Part shown: piece after piece, positions 35,002-45,603 of the stretch
Layout: every line of letters starts with the position of its first letter
Numbering within the stretch: position 1 is the stretch's first letter
DNA from: Sphingomonas turrisvirgatae
GTDB taxonomy: Bacteria; Pseudomonadota; Alphaproteobacteria; Sphingomonadales; Sphingomonadaceae
Reading direction: 5' to 3'
DNA: 63,115 nt
Assembly (NCBI RefSeq): GCF_001721295.1
Contig: NZ_MDDS01000018.1
Location: 1-63,115, forward strand
Notes under the pieces: generated by a model
Told to the model about the DNA's origin: nothing
Seen by the model: the letters and a program-made list of their open reading frames with translations, nothing else
The model's database searches: none
Made by a program: the position numbers and the translations under genes

Positions 35002-37167
35002 CTAGAAGCTCAACCGCGCGGCCACGCGAATGTCGCGGCCGGCAAGCGGCACGAAATCCTTGGTGAACGAGGCGTGCCGGCGCGCCTCGACGTCGAACAG
35101 GTTGTTGGCGGACAGGATGATCGCCGTCTCGCGGCGTTCGCCGACCGGGTGCCAGGTGAGCGAGGCGTTGACCATGGTGAAGGCCGGCGTCGCCGTTTCG
35201 AACGCGGCGATGCGCGACTGCCTGGTCACATGTTCGACCTCAACGCGTCCCCCAAAGGCACCCTTGCTGACGTCCAGTCCGCCGAGCACGCGCAGCGGCG
35301 GGATGCGCGGCACGGCGCTGCTGTCCTCGAGCGTCGCGCGAACATAATCGGCGACGACGCTGCCGCCGACCGTGAAGTCGCCGCGATGATAGAGCGTCGC
35401 CGACAGTTCGCCCTCAACACCGATATAGCGCGCATCGGCCTGGCGGTACTGGAACACGGGCAAGCCATCGAGTTCGAGGCCGGTCTCGGTCTCGTAGATA
35501 TAGTCGTCGAACCAGTTGGCGTAGCCGGCGATCTGGAATTTGAGGCTGCCGACCGCGCCGCGCGCATAGACTTCGCCGCCCCAGCTCTTTTCGGTGCGGA
35601 AGGTCGGGTCGCCGACTTCATAGGCTGAGGTCGCCACATGCGGCCCGTTCGAGAACAGCTCCTCGGCCGACGGCGCGCGGACGGCGCGCGAGGCGTTGAT
35701 GCCGATCTTTACGCGGGGACCCACCTCGTAGGAGACGCCGAGCGCGCCCGAGAACGCGTCGAAGGTGCGGGCGACGCGCGCGACGGCTGCGTCTTCCGCG
35801 ACGCCGAGACGAACCGCATTGGATGACGCGGTGGTGTGTTCATAGCGCATCGCGCCCTCAAGCCCGAGACCGCCGCCGAGCTTCAATTCCTGGAGCGTGA
35901 ACAGGCCATATTGCGCGGTCTGGTTGGGGGGCACGAAGGCTTCGGCGCCGATCGCCTCGAACTTGCGGGTGAAGCCCTGGAAGCCGGTGACGCCGCGCCA
36001 GCCGTTGCGGTCGGCCTGAACGAGTTCGAGCCGTCCTTCCAGCCCCTGCGAGAAGAAGGTCGTGCCGACCTCGTCGCCCTCGAACTCGATATGCTGATAG
36101 TCGGAGAAGCCGGCCCGCAGGCGGATCGTGTCGAGGAAGCCGCCGCCGACATTCACTTCTCCGCGCAGGTCGGCGCGCCACTGCTTGAGGCCGATCGTGA
36201 CCGGGCCTTCGCCATGCTCGTGGCCCTCCTCGCCTGCCTCTTCCTCATGGCCGTGTGCCGCCGAGGGGCGAACGGGCACGCCATAGTTGGTGTCGTAATA
36301 GCCGACCGAGAAGCCGAGGCTGCCGCCGTCGTTGATCAGCGAGATGCCGGCGCCGGCGGTGTAGGTGCGCGTGCCGCTGTTAGGCAGTCGGCCGCGCTGG
36401 TTGGCGAGCGCGGTGGCTTCGGCCGCTTCTTCGGCGTGACCTTCCTCAAGCTCGTGCTCGGCACGGTGCAGCTGATCGGCGCGAAGGTCGCGGCTGAGCA
36501 CGAAACCGCCGACCCGGACATCGTCGGTCTTGCGATAGGTGCCATCGACATGCAGCACGATCTGCGGCGTGAGCGCGACATCGAGCGCCGCGCCGCCGCT
36601 GCGCTCGTCCGCCGCCGAACCATAGGTGCCGACCGCGTCGATATGGAAGCCATTCTCCGGCAGCGCGCGGGGGATGCGGCGGTCGATGACGTTCACCGCG
36701 CCGCCAATCGCCTGGCTGCCGAACAGGAGCACGGCGGGGCCGCGCAGCACCTCGATCCGCTCGGCCGTGAGCGGGTCGATCGAGACCGCGTGATCGGTGG
36801 ACGTGTTGGAGACGTCGAGCGTGCCCAGGCCATCGCTCAGCACACGGACGCGCTCGCCCTGGAAGCCACGCAATACGGGGCGCGAGGCGCCCGGGGTAAA
36901 GGAGGTCGCCGAAACGCCCGGCACGCGGGTCAGCGTGTCGCCGATCTGGCCGCGCACGTCGCGCACCAGCACGTCGCCGGTCACCACCGAACTGCCCGCG
37001 AGCAGGTCGAGATCGGCGACATACGGCGCGGTGACGACTATGCCCTGGTCATCCTGCGCGTGAACGACGCTGGTACTGCCGCGGTCACGCTCCTGATGCT
37101 GGGCGGTCTGTGCGACGGCGGGCACGGCAAGGATGGAGGTGGCAAGCAGAAGGGCGGTACGCGACAT
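35002..37167 (-). CDS. TonB-dependent receptor, ZnuD-like zinc uptake type
   Basis: 721-residue outer-membrane receptor. Signal peptide about 1-19; plug domain (VPGVSATSFTPGASRPVLRG, IEVLRGPAVLLFGSQAIGGAVNVI); beta-barrel ending in RLSF with a terminal Phe. Two predicted loops are rich in His and Glu (HRAEHELEEGHAEE and HGHEEEAGEEGHEHGEG), as in ZnuD receptors that bind zinc. A Zur-like palindrome 51 bases upstream supports zinc-controlled expression. ATG 37167 is taken as start; 37182 is an alternative. Confidence 0.88.
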   Translation of the reverse strand: MSRTALLLATSILAVPAVAQTAQHQERDRGSTSVVHAQDDQGIVVTAPYVADLDLLAGSSVVTGDVLVRDVRGQIGDTLTRVPGVSATSFTPGASRPVLRGFQGERVRVLSDGLGTLDVSNTSTDHAVSIDPLTAERIEVLRGPAVLLFGSQAIGGAVNVIDRRIPRALPENGFHIDAVGTYGSAADERSGGAALDVALTPQIVLHVDGTYRKTDDVRVGGFVLSRDLRADQLHRAEHELEEGHAEEAAEATALANQRGRLPNSGTRTYTAGAGISLINDGGSLGFSVGYYDTNYGVPVRPSAAHGHEEEAGEEGHEHGEGPVTIGLKQWRADLRGEVNVGGGFLDTIRLRAGFSDYQHIEFEGDEVGTTFFSQGLEGRLELVQADRNGWRGVTGFQGFTRKFEAIGAEAFVPPNQTAQYGLFTLQELKLGGGLGLEGAMRYEHTTASSNAVRLGVAEDAAVARVARTFDAFSGALGVSYEVGPRVKIGINASRAVRAPSAEELFSNGPHVATSAYEVGDPTFRTEKSWGGEVYARGAVGSLKFQIAGYANWFDDYIYETETGLELDGLPVFQYRQADARYIGVEGELSATLYHRGDFTVGGSVVADYVRATLEDSSAVPRIPPLRVLGGLDVSKGAFGGRVEVEHVTRQSRIAAFETATPAFTMVNASLTWHPVGERRETAIILSANNLFDVEARRHASFTKDFVPLAGRDIRVAARLSF

Positions 37168-37217
37168 CGAACACTCAACCATGAACAGGCATGAACAGGA
37201 TCGCCGCGTCCCTAGCT

Positions 37218-37235
37218 GAAATGATACAACATCAC
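37218..37235. promoter_or_regulatory. Zur-like operator upstream of the zinc receptor
   Basis: On the minus strand GTGATGTTGTATCATTTC fits the alphaproteobacterial Zur pattern GNNATGTTATAACATNNC at all but two defined positions, with ATG and CAT arms symmetric. It is 51 bases upstream of the receptor ATG in the 115-base gap after folD. Confidence 0.65.
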
Positions 37236-37282
37236 AAGGGGGTTGTTCGGTGGTGCGCGATATTTCCGACCGCCAGCGTGGA

Positions 37283-38158
37283 TCAGAGCGCCGCTTCGTC
37301 CAGTTCCACGCCGGCATTGCGGTGCGCAGCGACGAGCGTGTTGCGCAGCAGGCAGGCGATGGTCATCGGTCCGACTCCGCCGGGCACCGGCGTGATCGCG
37401 CCGGCGACGCAGGCCGCGCTGTCGAACTCGACATCGCCGACCAACCCGCCCTCGACGCGATTGATGCCGACATCGATCACGGTCGCGCCGGGCTTGAGCC
37501 ATTCGCCCTTGACGAACCCGGCGCGGCCGACGGCTGCGACGACGATGTCCGCTCGACTGACATGGGCGGCCAGATCGCGAGTGCGCGAATGGGCGAGCGT
37601 GACCGTGCAGCTGGCAGCGGTGAGCAATGCCGCCATCGGCTTGCCAACAATGTTCGATCGGCCGATGACCACTGCTTCCTTGCCTGACAGGTCGCCGAGC
37701 TGATCCTGCAGCAGCATCAGGCAGCCAAGCGGGGTGCAGGGGACGAAGCCCGGCAGGCCGGTGGCGAGCCGTCCGGCATTGACCGGGTGGAAACCATCGA
37801 CATCCTTGTTCGGGTTGATCCGCAGCAGCACCGCCTGCTCGTCCAAATGCGCCGGCAGCGGCAGCTGGACGAGGATGCCGTCGACGGCGGGATCGGCGTT
37901 CAGGCGATCGACCAGCGCGATCAGATCGGCCTGCGCGGTGTCGGCCGGCAGCTTGTGCTCGAAGCTTGCCATGTTGGCGGCGAGCGTCGCCTTGCCCTTG
38001 CTGCGGACATAAACCGCCGAAGCGGGATCTTCGCCGACCAGCACCACGGCCAGACCCGCCTTGCGGCCCGAGGCCGTTTCGAACGCGGTCGCGACACCGC
38101 CGACGCGAGCGCGCAGGGCAGCGGCGAACGCCTTGCCGTCGATGATTTGCGCCGTCAT
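37283..38158 (-). CDS. folD: Methylenetetrahydrofolate dehydrogenase/cyclohydrolase
   Basis: 291-residue bifunctional one-carbon enzyme. [14 protein letters not shown] holds the catalytic Lys; [13 protein letters not shown], the [15 protein letters not shown] site and [10 protein letters not shown] are diagnostic. Starts 3 bases after yggT. Confidence 0.95.
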   Translation of the reverse strand: MTAQIIDGKAFAAALRARVGGVATAFETASGRKAGLAVVLVGEDPASAVYVRSKGKATLAANMASFEHKLPADTAQADLIALVDRLNADPAVDGILVQLPLPAHLDEQAVLLRINPNKDVDGFHPVNAGRLATGLPGFVPCTPLGCLMLLQDQLGDLSGKEAVVIGRSNIVGKPMAALLTAASCTVTLAHSRTRDLAAHVSRADIVVAAVGRAGFVKGEWLKPGATVIDVGINRVEGGLVGDVEFDSAACVAGAITPVPGGVGPMTIACLLRNTLVAAHRNAGVELDEAAL

Positions 38159-38161
38159 CGC

Positions 38162-38464
38162 CTAGATCGGCCCGCCGATCGAGGCGCGGTAGATTGCCGG
38201 GATGATCGCGCGGTCGAGGATCATCAGCCCGATGATGACGACCATCGGCGCGAGGTCCAGCGGCTTGGTATCAGGCAGGATGCGGCGGATCGGGCGATAG
38301 ACCGGCTCGGTCAGCCGCTCCAGCCCCTGCCACAGCGAGGCGATGAAGCTGTTATAGGTGTTGATGACGTTGAACGCGATCAGGATCGACAGGATGAACT
38401 GCGCGATGATGATCCACCACACGACGTCGATCAGCACCTGAAGGATCTGAATGAAGAGGATCAA
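38162..38464 (-). CDS. yggT: YggT family membrane protein
   Basis: 100 residues, two membrane helices, with the family's NTYNSFIASLWQGLERLTEPVYRPIRRILP segment between them. Linked to osmotic stress and division-site membrane in other bacteria. Sits between argB and folD, a common alphaproteobacterial order. Confidence 0.88.
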   Translation of the reverse strand: MILFIQILQVLIDVVWWIIIAQFILSILIAFNVINTYNSFIASLWQGLERLTEPVYRPIRRILPDTKPLDLAPMVVIIGLMILDRAIIPAIYRASIGGPI

Positions 38465-38550
38465 GCGGGGTCTCCGTGGCGGTCGCGGTCAGTGAAGGCG
38501 GACGTGGCAGCAATAGCGAAGATGGGGTGTGTTGTGCAACTATACCACCC

Positions 38551-39453
38551 CTAGCGGTGGACCAGCGTCCCCGCGCCCTGGGTGGTGAAGATTTCCAGCA
38601 GCATCGAATGGGGCACGCGCCCGTCAAGGATGACGGCGGCATCCACCCCGGCATCGACCGCGGCGACGCACGTCTCGACCTTGGGGATCATGCCGCCGCT
38701 GATCGTGCCGTCTGCCTTCAAGGCCATGATCCGGCCGGGGTCGAGGTCGGTCAGCAATTCCTTGTCCTTGCTCAGCACGCCCGGCACGTCGGTCAGCAGG
38801 AAGAAGCGCGCGGCACCGAGCGCGCCGGCAATGGCGCCGGCCATGGTGTCGGCATTGATATTGTAGGTGTGCCCGTCTGCGCCGAGCGCGATCGGCGCGA
38901 TCACCGGAATGAAGCCCTGATCGGACAAGGTGGTCAGGACGCTGGCATCGACCGAAACCGGTTCGCCGACGAAGCCGAGATCGACGTGACGCTCGATCCC
39001 CTGCAGCGCATCGGCCTCGCTACGCTCGACCTTCCTGGCGGTGACGAGGCCCGAATCCTTGCCCGAGATCCCGATCGCCTTGCCGCCGGCCGCGCCGATC
39101 CAGGCGGCGATTTCCTTGTTGATCGATCCGGCCAGGACCATCTCGGCAATGCGTGCGGTTTCGGCATCGGTGACGCGCAGGCCGCCGACAAACTGCGATT
39201 CGACGCCGAGCCGCTTCAGCATCGATCCGATCTGCGGGCCGCCGCCATGCACCACCACCGGGTTGATGCCGACGGCCTTGAGCAGCACGACGTCCTCGGC
39301 GAAGTCACGCGCCAGTTCGGGATCGCCCATCGCGTGGCCGCCATATTTGATGACGAAGGTCTTCCCGGCGTAGCGCTGCATATAGGGCAGCGCGTCAGTC
39401 AGCGTCTCCGCCTTGGCGAGCATCCGGGGGTCGGGGGCGTGGTCGTGGGCCAT
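38551..39453 (-). CDS. argB: Acetylglutamate kinase
   Basis: 300-residue arginine-pathway kinase. [42 protein letters not shown] and [10 protein letters not shown] are all conserved. The N-terminal extension matches arginine-sensitive forms. 10 bases after yhhQ. Confidence 0.95.
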   Translation of the reverse strand: MAHDHAPDPRMLAKAETLTDALPYMQRYAGKTFVIKYGGHAMGDPELARDFAEDVVLLKAVGINPVVVHGGGPQIGSMLKRLGVESQFVGGLRVTDAETARIAEMVLAGSINKEIAAWIGAAGGKAIGISGKDSGLVTARKVERSEADALQGIERHVDLGFVGEPVSVDASVLTTLSDQGFIPVIAPIALGADGHTYNINADTMAGAIAGALGAARFFLLTDVPGVLSKDKELLTDLDPGRIMALKADGTISGGMIPKVETCVAAVDAGVDAAVILDGRVPHSMLLEIFTTQGAGTLVHR

Positions 39454-39463
39454 GCCCGGCCCC

Positions 39464-40126
39464 TTAGGCCGCGGGGGCGCTTCGGTCCAGATGGCGGCCG
39501 AGCGCGATGAAGCCGTAGATCAGCGCGGGGACCAGAATGGCGGACAGCACGACCTTGGCGAGCATCTGGCCGAGCAGCAGCTCGCCGATCGGGAATACGC
39601 CATAAAAGGCGACGGAGACGAAGATCAACGTGTCGACAATCTGGCTGAGCACCCCGGCGATCGCCGCGCGCAGCCACAGCAGCTTGCCCCCCTCGCGCTT
39701 GAGCCGGGTGAAGATGGTGACGTTGAGCATCTGTGAGATGCCATAGGCGAAGATACCGCCGGCCCAGATGCGCGGCGTCCCGCTCATCATGAGGTCGAAG
39801 GCCTCGATCCGCGCCGGCTCCATCTGCGGCGAGGCGGGCAGCGCGAGCACAAGCAGCGACAGCAGCAGCGAGGCGATCAGCGGAACGAAGCCGATCTGAA
39901 CCAGCCGATTGGCGACGTGGCGCCCGTGAAGCTCGGCCACCGCGCTCGATACCGCGACGAGCAGCAGGAAGGCGAAGATGCCGGATTCGACCGCGAGCGG
40001 GCCGAGCGCCACCTGCTTGTTCCCCAGCACGCCGGCGATGCACACCATGCCGCCGTAGAAGATCGACAGGAAGAAAAGCGAGCGCGAGAGCGAGGCGGCG
40101 GGGGGCGCGGAGGCAGGGGTGGTCAT
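39464..40126 (-). CDS. yhhQ: Queuosine precursor transporter
   Basis: 220 residues, six membrane helices, ECF-like YhhQ/DUF165 family importing preQ0/preQ1. Motifs [38 protein letters not shown] and SQIVDTLIF are typical. I saw no preQ1 riboswitch in the 99 bases upstream. With gluQ it suggests tRNA queuosine metabolism. Confidence 0.9.
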   Translation of the reverse strand: MTTPASAPPAASLSRSLFFLSIFYGGMVCIAGVLGNKQVALGPLAVESGIFAFLLLVAVSSAVAELHGRHVANRLVQIGFVPLIASLLLSLLVLALPASPQMEPARIEAFDLMMSGTPRIWAGGIFAYGISQMLNVTIFTRLKREGGKLLWLRAAIAGVLSQIVDTLIFVSVAFYGVFPIGELLLGQMLAKVVLSAILVPALIYGFIALGRHLDRSAPAA

Positions 40127-40225
40127 GGCGTTTGCTAGCCAAGTTTCACTTGCGACGGAAGCACCTAGCGATAGCCGTGCGCCACGCTATGCTGCGTTCC
40201 CGAACGCCGCGCGCGAGACGCGGCC

Positions 40226-41503
40226 ATGTGGGGCATTTCGTTGAGCAACTTTCCGATCGGTATTTTCGGCATCCTGGCGATCCTCGCCATCGCCTATCTG
40301 CTTTCCTCCGATCGCAAGGCGATCCGGCTGCGAGTCGTCGGCGCGGCATTCGCGCTGCAGGCGGGAATCGCCTTTCTCGTGCTGTACGTACCCGCCGGCC
40401 GTACGGTGATCGAGGGCATGTCGAAGGGCGTCTCGGCGCTGCTCGGCTATGCCGCAGCGGGCACCAATTTCATCTTCGGCCCGCTGGCCAGCCCGGAGAT
40501 CGGCGGGCAGAGCTTTGCCATTGCCGCGCTGCCGGTGATCATCTTCTTCGCCAGCCTGGTGTCGGTGCTCTATTACCTCAAGATCATGCAGTTCCTGGTG
40601 CGCTGGATCGGCGGGGCGATCGAGAAGGTGATCGGGGTCAGCAAGGTCGAATCGTTATGCTCGGCCGCGAACATCTTTGTCGGCCAGAGCGAATCGCCGC
40701 TGGTGATCCGGCCGTATCTCGCCAGCCTCACGCCATCGCAGCTGTTCGCGGTGATGAGCGTCGGCATGGCGGGCGTCGCCGGCACGATCCTGGCGGCCTA
40801 TGCGGCGATGGGCATCCGCATCGAATATCTGCTGGCGGCATCGTTCATGGCGGCACCCGGCGGCCTGCTGATGGCCAAGATCATCATGCCCGATGCGCGC
40901 GACGCCCAGCCCGAACTGCCGCTGGAAGGCGAGACGGTGGTCGAGGACCAGGCGATCCGAGCGGTCGAGCATGCGATCGACGAGGAAAAGCCCGCCAACA
41001 TCATCATGGCCGCGGCGATGGGCGCGCAAACCGGCGTCAAGATTGCCGTCGCGGTCGGCGCGATGGTGCTGGCGTTCGTTGCGCTCGTCGCGCTGGCCAA
41101 CGGGATTCTCGGCGGCATCGGCGGGCTGTTCGGCTATCCCGACCTTACCTTCCAGGGCGTGATCGGCACGGCCTTTGCCCCCGTCATGTACCTGGTCGGC
41201 ATCCCGTGGAACGAGACCGCCGCAGCGGGCGGGCTGTTCGGGACCAAGATGGTGCTGAACGAGTTCGTCGCCTTCCTGGCGCTGGGCGACACACCGGGGC
41301 TGAGCGAGCGCAGCGTGGCGATCATCACCTTTGCGCTGTGCGGCTTTGCCAATTTCAGCTCGATCGCGATCCAGATGGCGGCGACGGGGAGCCTTGCCCC
41401 CAACCAGCGGCCGATGATTGCGAAGCTGGGGATCAAGGCGCTGCTGGCGGGGAGCCTCGCCAATCTGATGAGCGCGGCGCTGGCGGGTTTGCTGCTGCCG
41501 TAA
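40226..41503 (+). CDS. nupC: Concentrative nucleoside transporter NupC
   Basis: 425-residue proton- or sodium-coupled nucleoside importer. CNT motifs: IFVGQSESPLVIRPYL, PGGLLMAKI, and a C-terminal NEFVAFL...FALCGFANFSSIAIQ. Ten or so membrane segments. No nucleosidase next to it. Confidence 0.92.
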   Translation: MWGISLSNFPIGIFGILAILAIAYLLSSDRKAIRLRVVGAAFALQAGIAFLVLYVPAGRTVIEGMSKGVSALLGYAAAGTNFIFGPLASPEIGGQSFAIAALPVIIFFASLVSVLYYLKIMQFLVRWIGGAIEKVIGVSKVESLCSAANIFVGQSESPLVIRPYLASLTPSQLFAVMSVGMAGVAGTILAAYAAMGIRIEYLLAASFMAAPGGLLMAKIIMPDARDAQPELPLEGETVVEDQAIRAVEHAIDEEKPANIIMAAAMGAQTGVKIAVAVGAMVLAFVALVALANGILGGIGGLFGYPDLTFQGVIGTAFAPVMYLVGIPWNETAAAGGLFGTKMVLNEFVAFLALGDTPGLSERSVAIITFALCGFANFSSIAIQMAATGSLAPNQRPMIAKLGIKALLAGSLANLMSAALAGLLLP

Positions 41504-41566
41504 CGGCAGCGGCCGATCGGTCGCGCTCAGCCATTGGCTACCCGCACGATCCCGATCGGCGCGAGG

Positions 41567-41677
41567 TCAGACGTTGCGCGCGAGCATTGCGGCGCCTTCG
41601 ATCAGCGCGGCCCATAGCCCCAGGCTGACGATCACGGCGCCGGCGAGCAGAGGCCCAGGGCGGGGTTTGACGATCAT
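41567..41677 (-). CDS. 36-residue single-helix membrane peptide
   Basis: ATG preceded by AAGGAGCAAGCC, a strong ribosome-binding site at good spacing. The product starts MIVKPRPGPLLAGAVIVSLG and has one hydrophobic helix flanked by basic residues. No family recognised; the ribosome-binding site and the membrane layout are the evidence for coding. Confidence 0.5.
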   Translation of the reverse strand: MIVKPRPGPLLAGAVIVSLGLWAALIEGAAMLARNV

Positions 41678-41765
41678 GGCTTGCTCCTTCTTCGCTGGCG
41701 AAGATGGGCAAAGCCAATGAGCGGCGCAATCGATCAATCCCGGTTACACTGATCGGTTTGCGCGA

Positions 41766-42635
41766 TCAGCGCGTCGGCACGGGCTCCGGCCCCGAATAGT
41801 CGTAGAAGCCGCGCCCCGTCTTGCGGCCGAGCCAGCCGGCCTCGACATATTTGATCAGCAGCGGCGCGGGGCGGAACTTGGGATCGCCGGTCCCCTCGAA
41901 CAGCACGCGGCAGATTTCAAGGCAGGTGTCGAGGCCGATGAAGTCGGCGAGCGTCAGCGGGCCCATCGGGTGGTTGAGGCCGAGTTGAACGGCGGCGTCG
42001 ATGTCGGGGATCGTCGCCACGCCCTCACCCAGCGCGAAACACGCTTCGTTGAGGAAGGGCAGCAGCACGCGATTGACGATGAAACCGGGCGCGTCGTTGG
42101 CGTGGACGATGCGCTTGCCAAGCGACTGGCCGAATGCCTCCACCGCAGCGACGGTCGAATCACTGGTGGCAAGGCCGCGGATCAGCTCGATCAGGCCCAT
42201 GACCGGCACCGGATTGAAGAAGTGCACGCCCATGAAGCGCGCGGGGTCGTGCGAAGCCTGAGCCAGCCGCGTGATCGGGATGGACGAGGTGTTGCTGGCG
42301 AGGATCGCGGTGTCGCCCAGCACCTTGCCGACATTCTCGAAGATCTGCCGCTTGATGGCTTCGCGCTCGGTCGCGGCCTCGATCACCAGATCGCAAGGGG
42401 CGAAGGCATCGGTGCCGCCGACGCATTCGATATTGGCCAGCGCTTCGTCATGCGCCGCCTGCGTGATCTTTTCCTTTTCCACGGCTCGCGCGAGCAGGCG
42501 AGCGATGCCGGCCTTGCCCTTTTCGGCTCGCGCCACATCGACGTCGGAGAGCAGGACGCGATAGCCAGCCTGCGCCGAAACCTGTGCAATTCCCGCGCCC
42601 ATCTGGCCCGCGCCGATTACGCCGATCGTCTTCAT
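41766..42635 (-). CDS. hbd: 3-hydroxybutyryl-CoA dehydrogenase
   Basis: 289 residues; NAD(P)-dependent oxidation in fatty acid or butyrate metabolism. Rossmann [15 protein letters not shown], catalytic HFFNPVPVM (His), [15 protein letters not shown] and C-terminal [19 protein letters not shown] precedes ATG 42635. Confidence 0.93.
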   Translation of the reverse strand: MKTIGVIGAGQMGAGIAQVSAQAGYRVLLSDVDVARAEKGKAGIARLLARAVEKEKITQAAHDEALANIECVGGTDAFAPCDLVIEAATEREAIKRQIFENVGKVLGDTAILASNTSSIPITRLAQASHDPARFMGVHFFNPVPVMGLIELIRGLATSDSTVAAVEAFGQSLGKRIVHANDAPGFIVNRVLLPFLNEACFALGEGVATIPDIDAAVQLGLNHPMGPLTLADFIGLDTCLEICRVLFEGTGDPKFRPAPLLIKYVEAGWLGRKTGRGFYDYSGPEPVPTR

Positions 42636-42701
42636 GCCTTGGCTCCTATCCCCGATTTCGACCGCGTCCCTATCGGGCAAATCGCGGAAGGGCTAGGCCG
42701 G

Positions 42702-43679
42702 TCATGGCGCGGCGGGAAGGTCGCGCGCCTGGGCGAGATACAGCGCGAACCAGTCCGCATCGTCGGTCCATTCGCGCGTCACGGTCCAGCCGCCGGCGGC
42801 GAGTAGCAGGCGAGCGTCGCGCGAGCCGTATTTGTGGCTGTTCTCGGTATGGATGGTTTCGCCGGCCGCCATGTCGAACGTGCGTCCATCGACGTCGAAC
42901 GTCGCGTCGCGGGTGGCTTCCAGGTGCATCTCGATCCGGGCCAGATCGTCGTTCCAGCGCGCGACATGGCGAAAGGCGTCCAAGGGTATCGTGCCGGCGA
43001 TCTCGCGGTTGATGCGGGTGAGCAGGTTCAAGTTGAACGAGGCGGTGACGCCCTGCGCATCGTCATACGCGGACAGGAGGACGGCGGGGTCCTTGATCCG
43101 GTCAATCCCGATCAGCAGCGAAGCGCCAATGCCCAGCGACTGGCGCATCGCGCGCAGCAGGTCGACGGCCGCCGCCGGGGTCATGTTGCCGATGGTCGAG
43201 CCGGGAAAGAAGCCGAGCTTGGCAAGGGCGCTGACATCGGCCGGGAGTTTCAGCGGCTTCAGGAAATCGCCTTCCAGCGGCTCGACCGAGATATCGGGAA
43301 ATTCGTCGGCGATCGTGGCGGCGGACTCGCGCAGGAAGTCGCCGGAAATGTCGATCGGGATATAGGCGGTCGGGCGGACGCAGCGCAGCAGCAGCGGCGT
43401 CTTGAGCGATGACCCGGAGCCGAACTCGACCACCGCGCTGCCCGGATCGACCGCGCGCGCGACGTCGGGGCAGACGCGTTCGAGCAGCGCGGTTTCGGTG
43501 CGGGTCGGGTAATATTCGGGGAGCTGCGTGATATCCTCGAACAGTTCGGATCCGCGATGGTCGTAGAACCAGCGCGCGGGAATGGCGCGTGGGCGGGCGA
43601 GCAGGCCAGAGACGACATCAGCGCGGAATTGCGGGTCGACGAGCGAATGCTGGCCGTCCTCGACTTCCTGTTTCAGCAT
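42702..43679 (-). CDS. egtD: L-histidine N-alpha-methyltransferase EgtD
   Basis: 325 residues; trimethylates histidine to hercynine, the first step to ergothioneine. SAM fold with EFGSGSSLKT; FFPGSTIGNM; and IHTENSHKY, the Glu/Ser pair that holds the substrate amine. ATG 43679 is one base after the egtB stop (coupled). The longer open frame runs into egtB and is rejected. Confidence 0.93.
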   Translation of the reverse strand: MLKQEVEDGQHSLVDPQFRADVVSGLLARPRAIPARWFYDHRGSELFEDITQLPEYYPTRTETALLERVCPDVARAVDPGSAVVEFGSGSSLKTPLLLRCVRPTAYIPIDISGDFLRESAATIADEFPDISVEPLEGDFLKPLKLPADVSALAKLGFFPGSTIGNMTPAAAVDLLRAMRQSLGIGASLLIGIDRIKDPAVLLSAYDDAQGVTASFNLNLLTRINREIAGTIPLDAFRHVARWNDDLARIEMHLEATRDATFDVDGRTFDMAAGETIHTENSHKYGSRDARLLLAAGGWTVTREWTDDADWFALYLAQARDLPAAP

Positions 43680-43680
43680 C

Positions 43681-44940
43681 CTAAAGGTCCCTTGCCAGCC
43701 GGACGCCGGTGAATTGCCAGCGCTGATGGGGGTAGAAAAAGTTGCGATAGCTGGCGCGGACATGACCGCGCGGCGTTGCGCAACTGCCGCCGCGCAGGAC
43801 GAACTGCCCGCTCATGAACTTGCCGTTATATTCGCCGACCGCGCCTTCCGCAGCGCGGAAGCCGGGATAGGGGCGGTAGGCGCTGCCGGTCCATTCCCAG
43901 ACATCGCCAAAAAAGGCCGGGCCGCCGGCCGCCGGGCGCGGTTCGATGGGGCCTGCGGCGTCGAGCAGGTTGCCGGCGCGTGGATCGTGGCTCGACGCGG
44001 CGGCTTCCCATTCGGCTTCGGTCGGCAGGCGCGCGCCGGCCCAGCTGGCATAGGCGTCGGCCTCGAAGAAGCTGACATGCGTGACCGGCGCAGCGGGATC
44101 CAGCGGACGGCGACCATCGAGGCCGAAGCGGGTCCAGACGCCCGCCTGTCGTTCCCAATAGAGCGGGGCGGCGACCCCCTCAGCCTTGACCCAGGCCCAG
44201 CCGTCGGACAGCCAGTGGCGCGGGTCGGCATAGCCGCCATCGGCGATGAACGCCGCCCATTCGCCGTTCGTGACGGTGCGGTCGGCGAGTGCATGGGGGT
44301 GGAGCAGCGTGGCGTGGAGCGGGCCTTCGCAATCGAACGCGAAGCCGTCGGCGGTCGCGCCGATCTCGACCGGCCCCGTTGCGCCTTCGATCCACTGGAT
44401 CGGACCGGGCATGGCGACCGGCACTTTCGGATCGCCGGGCCAGATCGCCGCTTGCAGGGAATTTTGCGCGAAGAGGTGGAGGATGTCAGTCAGCAGCAGT
44501 TCCTGATGCTGTTCCTCGTGATGGCAGCCGAGTTCGACGAGCGCCTGGGCGGAAGCTGGAAGGTCAGGCAGGGCGGTGAGCAGGGCGGCGTCGACAGCGG
44601 CGCGGTAGGCGAGCACTTCATCGAGCGTCGGGCGGGTGAGCATGCCGCGGCGCGGGCGGGCGTGACGCTGGCCTTCGGCCTCGTAATAGCTGTTGAACAG
44701 GAACGGGAAGCGGTCGTCGTGGAGCCGGTAACCGGCGACGAAGTCGCGCAGCACGAAGGTTTCGAAAAACCAGCTCGTGTGCGCCAGATGCCATTTGGCC
44801 GGCGAGGCGTCGTCCATCGACTGGACGGTGGCGTCCGCGTCCGACAGGGGTCGCACGAGCGCGACGCTGAGATCGCGGACCTGCCGGTACCGCGACGACA
44901 GCGATGACTCACGCACGGACAGGCTCACATCCGTTCGCAT
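43681..44940 (-). CDS. egtB: Ergothioneine biosynthesis sulfoxide synthase EgtB
   Basis: 419-residue iron enzyme joining hercynine to a thiol. N-terminal DinB fold (to about 170) with iron ligands [11 protein letters not shown] and [11 protein letters not shown]-terminal FGE-sulfatase domain (about 200-419) ending in [32 protein letters not shown] signature. First gene of egtB-egtD. EgtA, EgtC and EgtE are not present nearby. Confidence 0.93.
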   Translation of the reverse strand: MRTDVSLSVRESSLSSRYRQVRDLSVALVRPLSDADATVQSMDDASPAKWHLAHTSWFFETFVLRDFVAGYRLHDDRFPFLFNSYYEAEGQRHARPRRGMLTRPTLDEVLAYRAAVDAALLTALPDLPASAQALVELGCHHEEQHQELLLTDILHLFAQNSLQAAIWPGDPKVPVAMPGPIQWIEGATGPVEIGATADGFAFDCEGPLHATLLHPHALADRTVTNGEWAAFIADGGYADPRHWLSDGWAWVKAEGVAAPLYWERQAGVWTRFGLDGRRPLDPAAPVTHVSFFEADAYASWAGARLPTEAEWEAAASSHDPRAGNLLDAAGPIEPRPAAGGPAFFGDVWEWTGSAYRPYPGFRAAEGAVGEYNGKFMSGQFVLRGGSCATPRGHVRASYRNFFYPHQRWQFTGVRLARDL

Positions 44941-44985
44941 GGTTGTCCCAGCGCGGCAGGACGGTGCCGCGCAAACCGATCTATG

Positions 44986-45555
44986 TTAGCGGGAGGCTCC
45001 CGGCACCCACAGAACGTCGCCGCTGCGCGAAAGGTTCATTTCGCGGGCAAGAACGAACAAGAGATCGGACAGCCGGTTGAGATAGGCGAGCGCCTGCGGG
45101 TTGAGCGCGACGGTTTGCGCGGCGGCGACGGCGCTGCGTTCGGCGCGGCGGGCAATGGCGCGGGCAAGGTGCAGCGCGGCAGCGGCTGGCGTGCCGCCAG
45201 GCAGGATGAAGCTGGTGAGCGGGGCCAGCGCCGCGTTCGCGGCGTCGATGGCGAGTTCGAGGCGCGCCACCTGTGCCGGTACGATGCGCAGCGACATTTC
45301 GGTCGGCTCGAAGCGCTCGCCCGGGGTGGCGAGGTCGGCGCCAAGGTCGAACAGGTCGTTCTGGATCGTTGCGAGCAGGCGCGCCGGATCGGCGTCGCCC
45401 AGGGTAGCGATGGCGACGCCGATCGCGCTGTTCAATTCATCGACATCGCCGATCGCGGCCATGCGCGGGTCGCACTTTGGCAGGCGCGAGCCATCGACCA
45501 GCCCGGTCGTGCCGTCATCGCCGGTGCGGGTGTAGATCCTGTTGAGCTTGACCAT
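44986..45555 (-). CDS. Cob(I)alamin adenosyltransferase, PduO type
   Basis: 189 residues making adenosylcobalamin. N-terminal YTRTGDDGTTGL P-loop-like motif and RRAERSAVA substrate motif near the C-terminus. Other cobalamin genes are absent, so it may serve imported B12. Confidence 0.93.
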   Translation of the reverse strand: MVKLNRIYTRTGDDGTTGLVDGSRLPKCDPRMAAIGDVDELNSAIGVAIATLGDADPARLLATIQNDLFDLGADLATPGERFEPTEMSLRIVPAQVARLELAIDAANAALAPLTSFILPGGTPAAAALHLARAIARRAERSAVAAAQTVALNPQALAYLNRLSDLLFVLAREMNLSRSGDVLWVPGASR

Positions 45556-45603
45556 TTCAGCAGCGCCCAGCCGCCGCTACCGCGCGGGCGATCGACCGCA
45601 CGC

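Noticed and set aside
40127..40225. preQ1 riboswitch upstream of yhhQ
   Set aside because: No C-rich hairpin plus A-rich tail matching known preQ1 aptamers was found.
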